Under the pieces are notes generated by a model, which ran no database searches, was not told where the DNA came from, and saw only the letters and a list, made by a program, of their open reading frames with translations. Positions 50,696-60,589 of a stretch of DNA of 64,000 nucleotides are shown piece by piece. Source of the DNA: Kocuria rosea (GTDB lineage: Bacteria > Actinomycetota > Actinomycetes > Actinomycetales > Micrococcaceae); the NCBI RefSeq assembly GCF_023715525.1, contig NZ_JAMBOG010000001.1:124001-188000 (forward strand), in the 5' to 3' direction. Position 1 is the stretch's first letter, and each line of letters opens with the position of its first letter. Position numbers and translations under genes: made by a program.

Positions 50696-51535
50696 TCAGA
50701 GGATGGGCTGGCCGCCGGTGACGGCGACGCGGGCGCCGGAGATGTAGCTGCCGTCGTCGGAGGCCAGCAGGACGTAGACGGGGGCGAGCTCGGCGGGCTG
50801 GCCGGGCCGGCCCAGCGCGGACTGCTCCCCGAACGAGGCGACCTTCTCCGGCGGCATGGTCGCCGGGATGAGCGGGGTCCAGATGGGACCGGGGGCCACG
50901 CTGTTGACGCGGATCCCCTTCTCGCCGAGCATCTGGGCCAGGCCGGCCGAGAAGTTGGCGATCGCGGCCTTGGTCGCGGCGTAGGGCGCCAGCTCCGGGG
51001 AGGGCTGGTCGGACTGGACCGAGGAGCTGCCGATGATGGCCGAGCCCGGGCCCATGTGCGGCAGCGCGGCCTTGGTGAGGTGGAAGTACGCCCCGACGTT
51101 GAGCCGGAAGGTGTAGTCCCACTCCTCGTCGCTGATCTCGTCGAGGCTCTCGTGGCTCATCTGGTAGGCGGCGTTGGAGACGAGCACGTCGACCTTCCCG
51201 AACTCCTGCACGGCCCGCTCCACGACGGCCCGGCAGTGGGCGGGGTCGGAGAGGTCGCCCGGCACGAGCACCGCCCGGCGCCCGGCCTGCTCGACCCAGC
51301 GGGCGGTCGCCTGCGCGTCCTCGTCCTCGTCGAGGTAGGCGATCAGCACGTCGGCGCCCTCGCGGGCGTAGGCGATCGCCACGGCACGGCCGATCCCGCT
51401 GTCCCCGCCGGTGATGATCGCGGCCCTGCCCTCGAGCTTGCCCGAGCCGCGGTAGCTCTCCTCCCCGCAGTCGGGGACGGGGGTCATCTCCTTCTGGACG
51501 CCGGGGACTTCCTGCTGCTGTTCTGGCTGGCTCAT
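50696..51535 (-). CDS. Short-chain dehydrogenase/reductase (YghA-like)
   Basis: 279 residues. NAD(P)-binding TGGDSGIGRA, SNAAYQ, the catalytic YAATK (Tyr-x-x-x-Lys) and PGPIWTPL. The 40-residue N-terminal extension before the Rossmann fold is typical of the YghA/stress-SDR group, found with general-stress genes. Substrate unknown. ATG at 51535. Upstream TAGGAT on the minus strand (51644-51649) is a candidate -10 element with a leader of about 100 bases. Confidence 0.9.
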   Translation of the reverse strand: MSQPEQQQEVPGVQKEMTPVPDCGEESYRGSGKLEGRAAIITGGDSGIGRAVAIAYAREGADVLIAYLDEDEDAQATARWVEQAGRRAVLVPGDLSDPAHCRAVVERAVQEFGKVDVLVSNAAYQMSHESLDEISDEEWDYTFRLNVGAYFHLTKAALPHMGPGSAIIGSSSVQSDQPSPELAPYAATKAAIANFSAGLAQMLGEKGIRVNSVAPGPIWTPLIPATMPPEKVASFGEQSALGRPGQPAELAPVYVLLASDDGSYISGARVAVTGGQPIL

Positions 51536-51697
51536 GACGTGGTCCTTCCAGGTGGTGACGGATCCTTCAGGGTCTTCCGGGACGGTGCCCGCACCGCCAC
51601 CGGGCCGCGGCCGCGCCGCCGTCCGATGATCAGCACACTGGCCATCCTAGGGCCTGCGGCGGGACCCGTCGCGGCTCCGGCGCGCCCCGGGGCGGGA

Positions 51698-52186
51698 TCA
51701 GGCTCCGCGGTCGCGCCACCCGAGGACCGCCAGCCACAGCAGCACCCCGGCCAGGCCGACCATGCCGGGAGCCAGCAGCGGCGAGGCGCCCACGGCACCG
51801 CTGGCGGCCGCCCACAGGTTCGACGCCGCCGGCATCGAGGCCCAGGACTCCGCGTACCGGGCGCTGGACGGGCCGGCCGCGAGGTTGCCCTTGAGGTGCT
51901 CGTAGACCCCGTACGCGCTGCCCAGCGCGGTGACCACCGCGACGGTCCGCAGGGCCCGGGCGGTCGCGGTCGAGCGCCGCACCAGCCAGGCCGCCGCCGC
52001 GCCCAGCAGCAGGACGAGCAGCGCCCACGGCACCAGCTGCCCCGGGCCCTGCCAGTGGCGCAGCATCGCGAGCTCGGCGCAGGCCCCGAGCGCGGTCCCG
52101 GCGCCCAACCACGTCAGGACCTGCCGGTAGGCCGCCACGAGCTGCGCGGCGTCGGGGCGGGTCTCGGCATCCGGCACGTTCGTCAT
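51698..52186 (-). CDS. Four-helix membrane protein of unknown function
   Basis: 162 residues, not recognised. Four hydrophobic segments: VLTWLGAGTALGACAELAML, PWALLVLLLGAAAAWLV, ALRTVAVVTALGSAYGVYEHL (in outline) and GLAGVLLWLAVLGW. GVYEHLKGN in the third resembles motifs of small actinobacterial membrane proteins. ATG at 52186 with TACATC eight bases upstream, perhaps leaderless. It is divergent from the TPP enzyme. Confidence 0.65.
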   Translation of the reverse strand: MTNVPDAETRPDAAQLVAAYRQVLTWLGAGTALGACAELAMLRHWQGPGQLVPWALLVLLLGAAAAWLVRRSTATARALRTVAVVTALGSAYGVYEHLKGNLAAGPSSARYAESWASMPAASNLWAAASGAVGASPLLAPGMVGLAGVLLWLAVLGWRDRGA

Positions 52187-52328
52187 GGGTCGAGGATGTA
52201 CCGCAGGGAGCTTGGAGAAACCCGGGTGCCGGGGTTCCGGCCCGCGGCGTCCCGGTGGCAGAGTGGGGCGCACACCCGCGACGGCCGCGCGTGCCGGGCG
52301 CGGGACCGGGCACGGCAGGAGGACGGGC

Positions 52329-54104
52329 ATGGGCAACGTCGCGGACGGGATCGTCGACCGGCTGAGGGCCTGGGGCGTGCACCGGGTCTTCGGCTACGCC
52401 GGGGACGGGGTGGACCCGATCCTCGCCGCGCTGGACCGGGCCCGGCAGGACGTCGAGTTCGTCTCCGCCCGCCACGAGGAGGCCGCCGCGTTCATGGCGA
52501 CCGGCCACGCCAAGTACACCGGGGAGGTCGGGGTCTGCCTGGCCACCCAGGGGCCGGGGGCCGTGCACCTGCTCGCGGGCCTGTACGACGCGAAGCTCGA
52601 CAGCAAGCCGGTCGTGGCGATCGTCGGGCAGGTCCTCACCACGGCCCAGGGCAGCGGCTACCAGCAGGAGGTGGAGCTGGCGACCCTGTTCAAGGACGTG
52701 TGCGCCCAGTACGTCCAGCCCCTCGCCACCCCGGAGCAGCTCGCCGCCGTGGTCGACAACGCCTTCCGCACCGCGCTCGCCACCTCGAGCCCGACGTGCG
52801 TGATCGTGCCCCACGACGTCCAGCAGGCCGAGGTCCCGGAGCTCGAGCACGCCCACGGCGTGGTGCCCAGCGCACCGGTCACCGCCTCGCCCCGGGTGCT
52901 GCCCGCCGAGGCGGACCTGGACCGGGCCGCGCGGCTGCTCACCGGCGGCCGGCGCGTGGCCCTGCTCGTCGGCCAGGGCGCCGCCCGCGCCGCCGCCGAG
53001 GTGCAGGAGGTCGCCCAGCGGCTGGGCGCGGGGGTGGCGACGTCGCTGCTCGGCAAACCGCTGGTGGACGAGTCCCTCCCCTGGGCCTGCGGAGTCATGG
53101 GCCACCTGGGCACCACGGCGGCGGCGGACCTCATGGCCGGGTGCGACACCCTCCTGATCGTCGGCAGCAACGACCCGTGGACCGAGTTCTACCCGGCCCC
53201 CGGCCAGGCCCGCGCCGTGCAGATCGACGTCGACGCCCGCAACCTGGGCGCCAAGTACCCCGTGGAGGTGGCCCTGGCCGGGGATGCCGCCGAGACCCTG
53301 CGGGCCCTCCTGCCGCGGCTGGGGCACCCGGAGCGCACGTGGCGCGGGGAGGTCGAGGCCATGGTCGGCACCTGGCAGGACGTGGCCGCGCAGCGCTGCG
53401 CCGAGCCGGCCGAGCCGCTCAACCCGCAGGCCGTCGTCGCCGCCCTGTCCGCGCACCTGCCGGCGGACGCCCAGGTGGCCGTGGACGTCGGCTCGGTCGT
53501 GTACTGGTACGCCCGGTTCCTGCGCCTGCCGCCCGGGGTGCCGGCGCACCTGTCCTCCACGCTGGCCTGCATGGGCTCGGCGATGCCCTACGGCCTGGCC
53601 GCCAAGCTCGCCCGCCCGGACCGGCCCGTGGTGGCGCTGGCCGGGGACGGGGCCATGCAGATGAGCGGCAACGCCGAGCTCGTCACGCTCGCCGCCCGCT
53701 GGCGGGACTGGGCCGATCCGCGCTTCGTGGTCCTGGTGCTCGCCAACGGCGACCTCGCGGAGGTCTCCTGGGAGCAGCGGGAGATGGAGGGCGACGCCCG
53801 CTTCGCCGCCTCCCAGGACGTGCCCGCGTTCCCCTGGGCCGACTACGCCCGCCTGCTCGGCCTGGACGGCGTCCGGGTCGACCGGCCCGAGGACGTCGAC
53901 GACGCCTGGCGCCGTGCGCTCGCCGCCGACCGGCCGGTGGTGCTCGAGGCCGTGGTGGACCCGGCCACGCCCCTGCTGCCGCCGCGCGCCGCGCCGGCCC
54001 AGGTGGAGAGGATGCTCACCGGCCTCGCCCTGGAGGGCGCCGACCGGGCCGCGCAGCAGCTGCGGGCCCAGCGGGGCCACGAGGACGGCACCGGCAGGGC
54101 CTGA
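52329..54104 (+). CDS. Thiamine-diphosphate enzyme, pyruvate oxidase-like
   Basis: 591 residues in the three-domain layout of the POX/AHAS family. Domain 1 has the ThDP-activating Glu in SARHEEAAAFMATGHAKYTG, domain 2 is a FAD/nucleotide-binding-like Rossmann domain, and domain 3 has GDGAMQMSGNAE followed by VLANGD, the GDG-x-N Mg-ThDP motif. Closest in feel to pyruvate:quinone oxidase-like proteins of actinobacteria; acetolactate synthase or oxalyl-CoA decarboxylase are less likely. ATG at 52329 with AGGAGGAC. Located near the stress-type SDR and GH15 genes. Confidence 0.85.
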   Translation: MGNVADGIVDRLRAWGVHRVFGYAGDGVDPILAALDRARQDVEFVSARHEEAAAFMATGHAKYTGEVGVCLATQGPGAVHLLAGLYDAKLDSKPVVAIVGQVLTTAQGSGYQQEVELATLFKDVCAQYVQPLATPEQLAAVVDNAFRTALATSSPTCVIVPHDVQQAEVPELEHAHGVVPSAPVTASPRVLPAEADLDRAARLLTGGRRVALLVGQGAARAAAEVQEVAQRLGAGVATSLLGKPLVDESLPWACGVMGHLGTTAAADLMAGCDTLLIVGSNDPWTEFYPAPGQARAVQIDVDARNLGAKYPVEVALAGDAAETLRALLPRLGHPERTWRGEVEAMVGTWQDVAAQRCAEPAEPLNPQAVVAALSAHLPADAQVAVDVGSVVYWYARFLRLPPGVPAHLSSTLACMGSAMPYGLAAKLARPDRPVVALAGDGAMQMSGNAELVTLAARWRDWADPRFVVLVLANGDLAEVSWEQREMEGDARFAASQDVPAFPWADYARLLGLDGVRVDRPEDVDDAWRRALAADRPVVLEAVVDPATPLLPPRAAPAQVERMLTGLALEGADRAAQQLRAQRGHEDGTGRA

Positions 54105-54188
54105 GCGACGCGACGGCGCGGGGAGCGGCCGGGCCCCCGGGGGCCGGCGTGTCCTCTACCACACCGCTCCCGGTCTGCACCGGCGCGG

Positions 54189-54217
54189 CGGGACCGGTGT
54201 GTCCGAGCCGATAGAAT
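54189..54217 (+). promoter_or_regulatory. Promoter of purSQL
   Basis: CGGACC (54189-54194), 17 bases, TAGAAT (54212-54217), giving a leader of about 45 bases with AGGAG before the purS ATG. Confidence 0.5.
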
Positions 54218-54269
54218 GGCTTCCGTTCGCCGGATCCCGGCCCCCTGCTCGACCTTCAGGAGTTCCCCG

Positions 54270-54545
54270 ATGGCCCGCATTGTTGTCGACGTCATGCCCA
54301 AGCCCGAGATCCTCGACCCGCAGGGGAAGGCGATCGCCAACGAACTGCCCCGCATCGGCCTGGACGGGTTCGCGGGCGTGCGCCAGGGCAAGCGCTTCGA
54401 ACTGACCGTCGAGGGCGAGCCGACCGAGGACGTGCTCGCCCAGGCCCGCGAGGCCGCCGAGAAGCTGCTGTCCAACCCGGTCATCGAGGACGTCGTCCGC
54501 GTGGCCGTGCTGGAGGAGACCGAGACCCAGGGCGAGGAGAACTGA
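54270..54545 (+). CDS. purS: Phosphoribosylformylglycinamidine synthase subunit PurS
   Basis: 91 residues, normal for Pur[26 protein letters not shown] and VRQGKRFEL are family blocks. PurS joins PurL and PurQ in the FGAM synthase complex and is thought to help channel ammonia. ATG at 54270 with AGGAG at 54258-54262. First of three tightly spaced genes (purQ starts two bases after its stop). Confidence 0.95.
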   Translation: MARIVVDVMPKPEILDPQGKAIANELPRIGLDGFAGVRQGKRFELTVEGEPTEDVLAQAREAAEKLLSNPVIEDVVRVAVLEETETQGEEN

Positions 54546-54547
54546 GC

Positions 54548-55342
54548 ATGCCCGGACCCGAGACCCCGCTGATCGCGGACCTCTCCGCCCCCGGCCCGGA
54601 CGCCGCCCTCGCGGGCGCGCGGATCGGCGTCGTGACCTTCCCCGGCACCCTCGACGACCGCGACGCCGCGCGGGCGGTGGCGCTCGCCGGCGGCACCGCG
54701 GTCCCGCTGTGGTACGCCGACGAGGACCTCCAGGACGTCGACGCCGTGATCCTGCCCGGCGGCTTCTCCTACGGCGACTACCTGCGCGCCGGCGCCATCG
54801 CCCGGTTCGCCCCGATCATGGACCAGGTGATCGAGGGCGCGACCGCCGCGGGGACCTCCGGGTCCTCCCCCCTGCCGGTGCTCGGGATCTGCAACGGCTT
54901 CCAGGTGCTCACCGAGTCCCACCTGCTGCCGGGCTCCATGGTCAAGAACGACCACCTGAAGTTCCTCTGCCGCGACCAGCGCCTGCGGGTCGAGAACAAC
55001 GCCACGGTGTGGACGGGCGAGTACGGGCAGGGCGAGGAGATCGTCGTCCCGCTGAAGAACCAGGACGGCCAGTACGTGGCCGACGAGAAGACCCTCGACA
55101 TGCTCGAGGCCGAGGGCCGCGTGGTGTTCCGCTACGTGGGCTTCAACCCGAACGGCTCCCGCCGGGACATCGCCGGGATCTGCAACGCCGGCGGCAACGT
55201 GGTGGGCCTCATGCCGCACCCGGAGCACGCGGTGGAGCCGGGCTTCGGCGCCGACTCCTCCGCCGCCGGCGAGGTCGGCATGCGCGACGGCACGGACGGG
55301 CTGGGCCTGTTCGTCTCCGTCCTCAAGGCACTGGTCAAGTAA
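54548..55342 (+). CDS. purQ: Phosphoribosylformylglycinamidine synthase subunit PurQ
   Basis: 264 residues, class I glutamine amidotransferase. The nucleophile Cys is in LGICNGFQ, the His/Glu pair in PHPEHAVE, and [15 protein letters not shown] is a PurQ signature. Compared with typical PurQ it carries an N-terminal extension of about 24 residues and a C-terminal loop ([15 protein letters not shown]). It supplies ammonia to PurL. ATG at 54548 two bases after purS. Confidence 0.95.
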   Translation: MPGPETPLIADLSAPGPDAALAGARIGVVTFPGTLDDRDAARAVALAGGTAVPLWYADEDLQDVDAVILPGGFSYGDYLRAGAIARFAPIMDQVIEGATAAGTSGSSPLPVLGICNGFQVLTESHLLPGSMVKNDHLKFLCRDQRLRVENNATVWTGEYGQGEEIVVPLKNQDGQYVADEKTLDMLEAEGRVVFRYVGFNPNGSRRDIAGICNAGGNVVGLMPHPEHAVEPGFGADSSAAGEVGMRDGTDGLGLFVSVLKALVK

Positions 55343-55358
55343 GGAACACGGCACCTCG

Positions 55359-57656
55359 ATGAGCGACAAGCACTTCAACCTGGACACCGTCGAGCACGCG
55401 ACGGCCACCCCCGACACCGAGCTGCCCTGGGCCGCGCTGGGGCTCAAGGACAACGAGTTCGAGGAGATCCGCAGGATCCTCGGCCGCCGCCCCACCGCCG
55501 CGGAGCTGGCCATGTACTCGGTGATGTGGTCCGAGCACTGCTCCTACAAGTCCTCCAAGGTCCACCTGCGCCAGTTCGGCGAGAAGGTCACCGAGGAGAT
55601 GAAGAAGGACCTGATGGTCGGCATCGGCGAGAACGCCGGCGTGACCGACATCGGGGACGGATGGGCCGTGACCTTCAAGATCGAGTCCCACAACCACCCC
55701 TCCTACGTGGAGCCCTACCAGGGTGCGGCCACGGGCGTGGGCGGGATCGTGCGCGACATCATCTCCATGGGCGCCCGCCCGGTGGCCGTGATGGACCCGC
55801 TGCGCTTCGGCGCGATCGACCACCCCGACACCGCGCGCGTGGTGCACGGCGTCGTCGCGGGCGTGGGCGGCTACGGCAACTCCCTGGGCCTGCCCAACAT
55901 CGGCGGCGAGGTGGTCTTCGACTCCGTCTACCAGGGCAACCCGCTCGTCAACGCGCTGGCCGTGGGCGTCATGCGCCACGAGGACATCCGCCTGGCCAAC
56001 GCCTCCGGCGTCGGCAACCGGGTGGTGCTCTTCGGCGCGCGCACCGGCGGCGACGGCATCGGCGGCGCCTCCGTGCTCGCCTCGGAGTCCTTCGACGACG
56101 CCAAGCCCTCCAAGCGCCCGGCCGTGCAGGTGGGCGACCCGTTCGCCGAGAAGGTGCTCATCGAGTGCTGCCTCGAGCTGTTCAAGAACTCCCTCGTGGA
56201 GGGCATCCAGGACCTCGGCGCCGCGGGCATATCCTGCGCGACCTCGGAGCTGGCCTCCAACGGCGAGGGCGGCATGCACGTGGACCTGTCCTCGGTGCTG
56301 CTGCGCGACCCCACCCTGACCCCGGGCGAGATCCTCATGTCCGAGTCGCAGGAGCGCATGATGGCCGTGGTGACCCCGGAGCAGGCCGAGGCCTTCGAGG
56401 CGGTCATGGCCAAGTGGGACGTCGAGTACTCGTGGATCGGCGAGGTCACCGGCACCGGCCGGCTCGTGATCGAGTGGGACGGCGAGATCATCGTCGACGT
56501 CGACCCGCGCACCGTCGCCCACGAGGGCCCCGTCTACGAGCGCCCCTACACCCGCCCCGCGGACCAGGACCGGCTCCAGGGCGACCACTTCGCGGGCTCC
56601 CCCGCCGACGCCGGCCGCCCCTCGGGCGCCGGGCTGAAGGCCGCGGTGCTCGAGCTCATGGCCTCCCCCAACCTGTGCGCCAAGGACTGGGTCACGGACC
56701 AGTACGACCGCTACGTGCAGGGCAACACCGCCATGGCGATGCCCGACGACGCGGGCGTGGTCCGCGTGGACGAGGAGACCGGCCTCGGCGTGGCCCTGTC
56801 CACCGACTGCAACGGCCGCTACGCCTACCTGGACCCGTACCAGGGCGCGCAGCTGGCCCTGGCCGAGGCGTACCGCAACGTGGCCACCTCCGGGGCGCGC
56901 CCCGTGGCCGTCTCCGACTGCCTGAACTTCGGCTCCCCGGAGGACCCCGAGACCATGTGGCAGTTCGCGGAGGCCGTGCGCGGCCTCGCCGACGGCTGCC
57001 AGGAGCTCGGCGTGCCGGTGACCGGCGGCAACGTCTCCCTCTACAACCAGACCGGCGGGGTCGCCATCCACCCGACCCCGGTGGTCGCGATGATGGGCGT
57101 GCTCGACGACGTCCGCCGCCGCACCCCCTCCGGCTGGCGCGAGGACGGGCAGGCGATCTACCTGCTCGGCACCACCCGGGACGAGCTGGACGGCTCGGAG
57201 TGGGCGAACCTGCGCGGGCACCTCGGCGGGCTCCCGCCGGCCGTGGACCTGGCCCGGGAGAAGCTGCTCGGCGACCTGCTGATCAACATGTCCCGGGACG
57301 GCATGATCGACGCCGCCCACGACGTCGCCGAGGGCGGCCTCGCCGCGACCCTGGCCGAGATGGCGCTGCGCTTCGACACGGGCGCCCGCATCGGCCTCGG
57401 CGAGGTCTGCGAGCGGGACGGCGTGGACCTGTTCACGATGCTCTTCTCCGAGTCGCAGGGCCGCGCGGTGGTGGCCGTGCCCCGCAGCGAGGAGGTCCGG
57501 TTCAAGGACATGTGCACCACGCGCGCCTACCCGCACGTGCGGATCGGCGTGGTGGACGCCGAGAACCGGGCGCTGGACGTGCAGAGCGAGTTCGGCATCG
57601 GCCTGGACGAGCTGCGCGCCGCCCACGAGGGGACCCTGCCGAAGCACTTCGGCTGA
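55359..57656 (+). CDS. purL: Phosphoribosylformylglycinamidine synthase subunit PurL
   Basis: 765 residues, the small PurL that needs PurS and Pur[27 protein letters not shown] and the MSESQERMM and [10 protein letters not shown] blocks are typical; [11 protein letters not shown] sits at the N-terminal active-site region. It converts FGAR to FGAM with ATP in purine synthesis. ATG at 55359, 16 bases after purQ, with AAGGAA upstream. Confidence 0.96.
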   Translation: MSDKHFNLDTVEHATATPDTELPWAALGLKDNEFEEIRRILGRRPTAAELAMYSVMWSEHCSYKSSKVHLRQFGEKVTEEMKKDLMVGIGENAGVTDIGDGWAVTFKIESHNHPSYVEPYQGAATGVGGIVRDIISMGARPVAVMDPLRFGAIDHPDTARVVHGVVAGVGGYGNSLGLPNIGGEVVFDSVYQGNPLVNALAVGVMRHEDIRLANASGVGNRVVLFGARTGGDGIGGASVLASESFDDAKPSKRPAVQVGDPFAEKVLIECCLELFKNSLVEGIQDLGAAGISCATSELASNGEGGMHVDLSSVLLRDPTLTPGEILMSESQERMMAVVTPEQAEAFEAVMAKWDVEYSWIGEVTGTGRLVIEWDGEIIVDVDPRTVAHEGPVYERPYTRPADQDRLQGDHFAGSPADAGRPSGAGLKAAVLELMASPNLCAKDWVTDQYDRYVQGNTAMAMPDDAGVVRVDEETGLGVALSTDCNGRYAYLDPYQGAQLALAEAYRNVATSGARPVAVSDCLNFGSPEDPETMWQFAEAVRGLADGCQELGVPVTGGNVSLYNQTGGVAIHPTPVVAMMGVLDDVRRRTPSGWREDGQAIYLLGTTRDELDGSEWANLRGHLGGLPPAVDLAREKLLGDLLINMSRDGMIDAAHDVAEGGLAATLAEMALRFDTGARIGLGEVCERDGVDLFTMLFSESQGRAVVAVPRSEEVRFKDMCTTRAYPHVRIGVVDAENRALDVQSEFGIGLDELRAAHEGTLPKHFG

Positions 57657-57744
57657 GCCCCGGCCCGGCGCTCCCCGCCACCGCCGCCACCCCGTCCATC
57701 GTCGATCCCCGCGCCCGTCGCGCCCGCAGGAAAGCAGCACACGC

Positions 57745-58263
57745 ATGACCGAGGACCTCGAGACCCTTCGCCCCGCCCCCGTCCTGGAGACGGAGCGCCT
57801 CCTCCTGCGGCCCTTCACGGCGGAGGAGCTCGACGCCGTGGCGGCGGGTGAGCCGGCGGAGCACTTCGCCGACGGCTTCCCCACCGCGGAGGACATGGAC
57901 TTCGCCCGCGAGTCCCTCGTGGCGGGGGGCTACTTCTTCACCGAGTCCTTCTACGCCCGGATGGCCGTGATCGAGAAGGGGTCCGGCCAGGTGATCGGCA
58001 CGGCCGGCTTCGTGGGCCCGCCCATCGACGACGAGCTCGAGGTGGTGGGGTCCCTGGCCGCCGGCCACCGCAACCACGGCTACGCCCGGGAGGGGGTCGG
58101 CGCGCTGCTGCGCATCGCGTTCACCGACCCCGCGGTGACCGGGGTGCGCGCGAGCGTGCCCGGGGACAACGCCCCCGCGGAGCAGGTGCTCGTCGCCGCG
58201 GGGTTCGTCCACCGAGAGACCCCCGGCCTGGAGACGGACTACTTCCTGCCCCGCCCGCAGTGA
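57745..58263 (+). CDS. GNAT-family acetyltransferase
   Basis: 172 residues. ETERLLLRPFTAEELDAV at the start, GTAGFVG as strand beta-4, and the acetyl-CoA loop RNHGYAREGVGALLRIAF resemble RimJ/RimL-type N-acetyltransferases. Substrate unknown. ATG at 57745 with AGGAAAG upstream, 88 bases after purL; it could be cotranscribed with purSQL. Confidence 0.85.
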   Translation: MTEDLETLRPAPVLETERLLLRPFTAEELDAVAAGEPAEHFADGFPTAEDMDFARESLVAGGYFFTESFYARMAVIEKGSGQVIGTAGFVGPPIDDELEVVGSLAAGHRNHGYAREGVGALLRIAFTDPAVTGVRASVPGDNAPAEQVLVAAGFVHRETPGLETDYFLPRPQ

Positions 58264-58286
58264 CGGGGGCCAGGACGGCCCGCCGA

Positions 58287-58292
58287 TAGGCT
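58287..58292 (+). promoter_or_regulatory. -10 element, leaderless start of cls
   Basis: TAGGCT ends six bases before the GTG at 58299, no Shine-Dalgarno sequence. Confidence 0.5.
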
Positions 58293-58298
58293 GGACCG

Positions 58299-59792
58299 GT
58301 GGACATCACGATCTTCCCCTTCGACCTGCTCCCCCTGGACGGGATCCCCCGGTGGATCGTGGTGGCCCTGTTCGTGCTCGACTGGGCCGTGCGCCTGCTC
58401 GCGCTGGGCTGGATCCCGCACAACCGCCGGCCCTCGGTCGCGCTCGCCTGGCTGCTCACGATCTTCCTGATCCCCCTCATGGGCATCGTCCTGTTCCTGC
58501 TGATCGGCTCCGCCAAGCTGCCCCGCAGGCGGATGGAGATGCAGGCCAAGATGAACGAGGTGATCCGGGAGAACACCCCCCGCGCGTACATCCTGGGCAA
58601 CGAGCACGGCGAGCTGCCGGAGTGGATCCTCTCCACGGCCGAGCTCAACTACAACCTGGGCGCCCTGCCCATGGTCGGCGGGAACGCGTTCGAGATCCTC
58701 ACGGACAACCACGAGTCCATGCAGGTCATGGCCGCCGCGGTGGACCGGGCCCGGGACTACGTGCACTTCGAGTTCTACATCGTGGCGATCGACGACGCCT
58801 CCCGGGGGCTGCTCGACGCGCTGGTGCGGGCCCACCAGCGCGGGGTGCGGGTGCGGGTGCTCATCGACCACCTCGGGTCGGTGGGCTACCCCGGCTACCG
58901 CGAGATGGTGCAGGAGTTCGACCGCGTGGGGTTCCCGTGGCAGCGGATGCTCCCCGTGCGCCCGTGGAGGGGCGAGTGGCAGCGGCCGGACCTGCGCAAC
59001 CACCGCAAGCTGCTCGTGGTCGACGGAGAGGTCGCCTACACGGGCTCGCAGAACATCATCCACCGGTCCTACAACAAGCGGAAGAACCTCCGCAGGGGCT
59101 TCGAGTGGAAGGACCTGATGATCGAGTGCCGGGGCCCGGTGGTCGCCGAGCTCAACGCGCTGTTCACGAGCGACTGGTACTCGGAGACGGGCGACCTGCT
59201 GCTCGACGAGGCCACCCGGGAGCTGCCCGACATCGAGGGGCCCGTGTTCGCCCAGGTGCTGCCCTCCGGCCCGGGCTTCGAGACGGAGAACAACCTCCGG
59301 CTGTTCAACCACCTCATCTACAACGCCAACGAGCAGATCGTCATCTCGAGCCCGTACTTCGTGCCCGACGAGTCCCTCATGCACGCGCTGACCACGGAGG
59401 CGCAGTCCGGGGTGGAGGTGAAGCTCTTCGTGGGCGAGACCTCCGACCACTTCCTCGCGTACCACGCGCAGAACTCCTACTACCAGGAGCTCGTGGACGC
59501 CGGGGTGAAGATCTACCGGTACCGCTCCCCCACCGTGCTGCACGCCAAGTTCGTGCTGGTCGACGACTACGTCTCGGTCATCGGCTCCTCCAACATGGAC
59601 GAGCGCTCCTTCGCCCTGGACCTGGAGGTGTCCGTCTACATCGTGGACAGGGAGTTCCGGCGGCGGATGGACGAGGTCGTGGAGGAGTTCCACGCGGCCA
59701 GCACCCTGCTCGTGCCCGACGAGTGGGAGCAGCGCCCGGTCGGCCAGAAGTACCTCGACAACGTCGCCCGGCTGACCTCCGCCCTGCTCTGA
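58299..59792 (+). CDS. cls: Cardiolipin synthase (phospholipase D family)
   Basis: 497 residues. Two N-terminal membrane helices, then two HxKxxxxD motifs: HRKLLVVD (His235, Lys237, Asp242) with TGSQNI, and HAKFVLVD (His415, Lys417, Asp422) with GSSNMDERS. It joins two phosphatidylglycerol molecules, or PG and another lipid, into cardiolipin at the membrane. GTG at 58299 is probably leaderless. It faces the anti-sigma gene. Confidence 0.93.
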   Translation: MDITIFPFDLLPLDGIPRWIVVALFVLDWAVRLLALGWIPHNRRPSVALAWLLTIFLIPLMGIVLFLLIGSAKLPRRRMEMQAKMNEVIRENTPRAYILGNEHGELPEWILSTAELNYNLGALPMVGGNAFEILTDNHESMQVMAAAVDRARDYVHFEFYIVAIDDASRGLLDALVRAHQRGVRVRVLIDHLGSVGYPGYREMVQEFDRVGFPWQRMLPVRPWRGEWQRPDLRNHRKLLVVDGEVAYTGSQNIIHRSYNKRKNLRRGFEWKDLMIECRGPVVAELNALFTSDWYSETGDLLLDEATRELPDIEGPVFAQVLPSGPGFETENNLRLFNHLIYNANEQIVISSPYFVPDESLMHALTTEAQSGVEVKLFVGETSDHFLAYHAQNSYYQELVDAGVKIYRYRSPTVLHAKFVLVDDYVSVIGSSNMDERSFALDLEVSVYIVDREFRRRMDEVVEEFHAASTLLVPDEWEQRPVGQKYLDNVARLTSALL

Positions 59793-59818
59793 GGCCCGCC
59801 CGGCGGGGCCCGCCGCGC

Positions 59819-60589
59819 TCACACGTCCAGGGTGCCGCGCACGATGGAGTCCCCGGAGTGGGTGGGGTCGCCGTCGACCGGTTCGTTCGAGACGTCCACG
59901 ACCGGGAACTGCGCGACGTCCACGTTCTCGGGCAGCACGAACACGGCCTCGTCCCCGGCCATCACCCCGAGGCTGAGCATGCCCTGCGCGTCGGGCGCGA
60001 GCAGCCACACCTCCTTGAACCCGTCCACGTCGGCGGGATCGGTGCGCACCACGAGCCGGCGGGTGCCGTCGGGGCGCTGGTCGACCTCCGCGGTGCCGCG
60101 GGCGCTGTACCCGGCGAGCGGCTCCAGCTCCGCACGGGCCAGCACCGCGGGCTCCGGCTCCGCCCGCTGCAGGGCCCACATCCCGCCGGCGCCGACCAGC
60201 AGGGCGGCCGCCGCCGCGGCGGCGGCCGCGGGATAGGGCACCCCGCGGCGGGACCGGCGCCGCCGGGCGTCGAGGTCGACGACGGCGGACGCGCCGTCGC
60301 CCTCGACGCCCGGGGCGTCCGCGGACGGGCCGGTCCCGGAGGAGCCGGCCGTGAGGGGGTCGGCCGCGACGGCGGGCGAGAGCCCGAGCTCGGCGTGGAT
60401 CGCCGCCCAGACGCCGGGACCCGGCGCCGCCGGGGCGGGCGGCTCGGCGCGCCCGGCGCGCACGACGTGCTGCAGGGACGCGAGCTCCGCCGCGCACTCC
60501 GCGCAGTCCGCGAGGTGGTCCCGGCCCTGGGGGTCGATGGGCTCACCCAGAGCCAGGAGCGTCAGCGTCTCCTCACTCAGGTGCGCCAT
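59819..60589 (-). CDS. Anti-sigma factor, RskA-like
   Basis: 256 residues. An N-terminal zinc-associated anti-sigma part (DHLADCAECAAEL, the H-x3-C-x2-C motif), a cytoplasmic Pro/Ala linker, one membrane helix (PAAAAAAAAALLVGAGGMWAL in outline, after an RRRR stretch) and an extracellular RskA C-terminal domain (DGFKEVWLLAPDAQGMLSLG). It would hold the partner sigma factor and be released by regulated proteolysis. The ATG lies inside the sigma gene end (17-base overlap), so expression is coupled. Confidence 0.9.
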   Translation of the reverse strand: MAHLSEETLTLLALGEPIDPQGRDHLADCAECAAELASLQHVVRAGRAEPPAPAAPGPGVWAAIHAELGLSPAVAADPLTAGSSGTGPSADAPGVEGDGASAVVDLDARRRRSRRGVPYPAAAAAAAAALLVGAGGMWALQRAEPEPAVLARAELEPLAGYSARGTAEVDQRPDGTRRLVVRTDPADVDGFKEVWLLAPDAQGMLSLGVMAGDEAVFVLPENVDVAQFPVVDVSNEPVDGDPTHSGDSIVRGTLDV

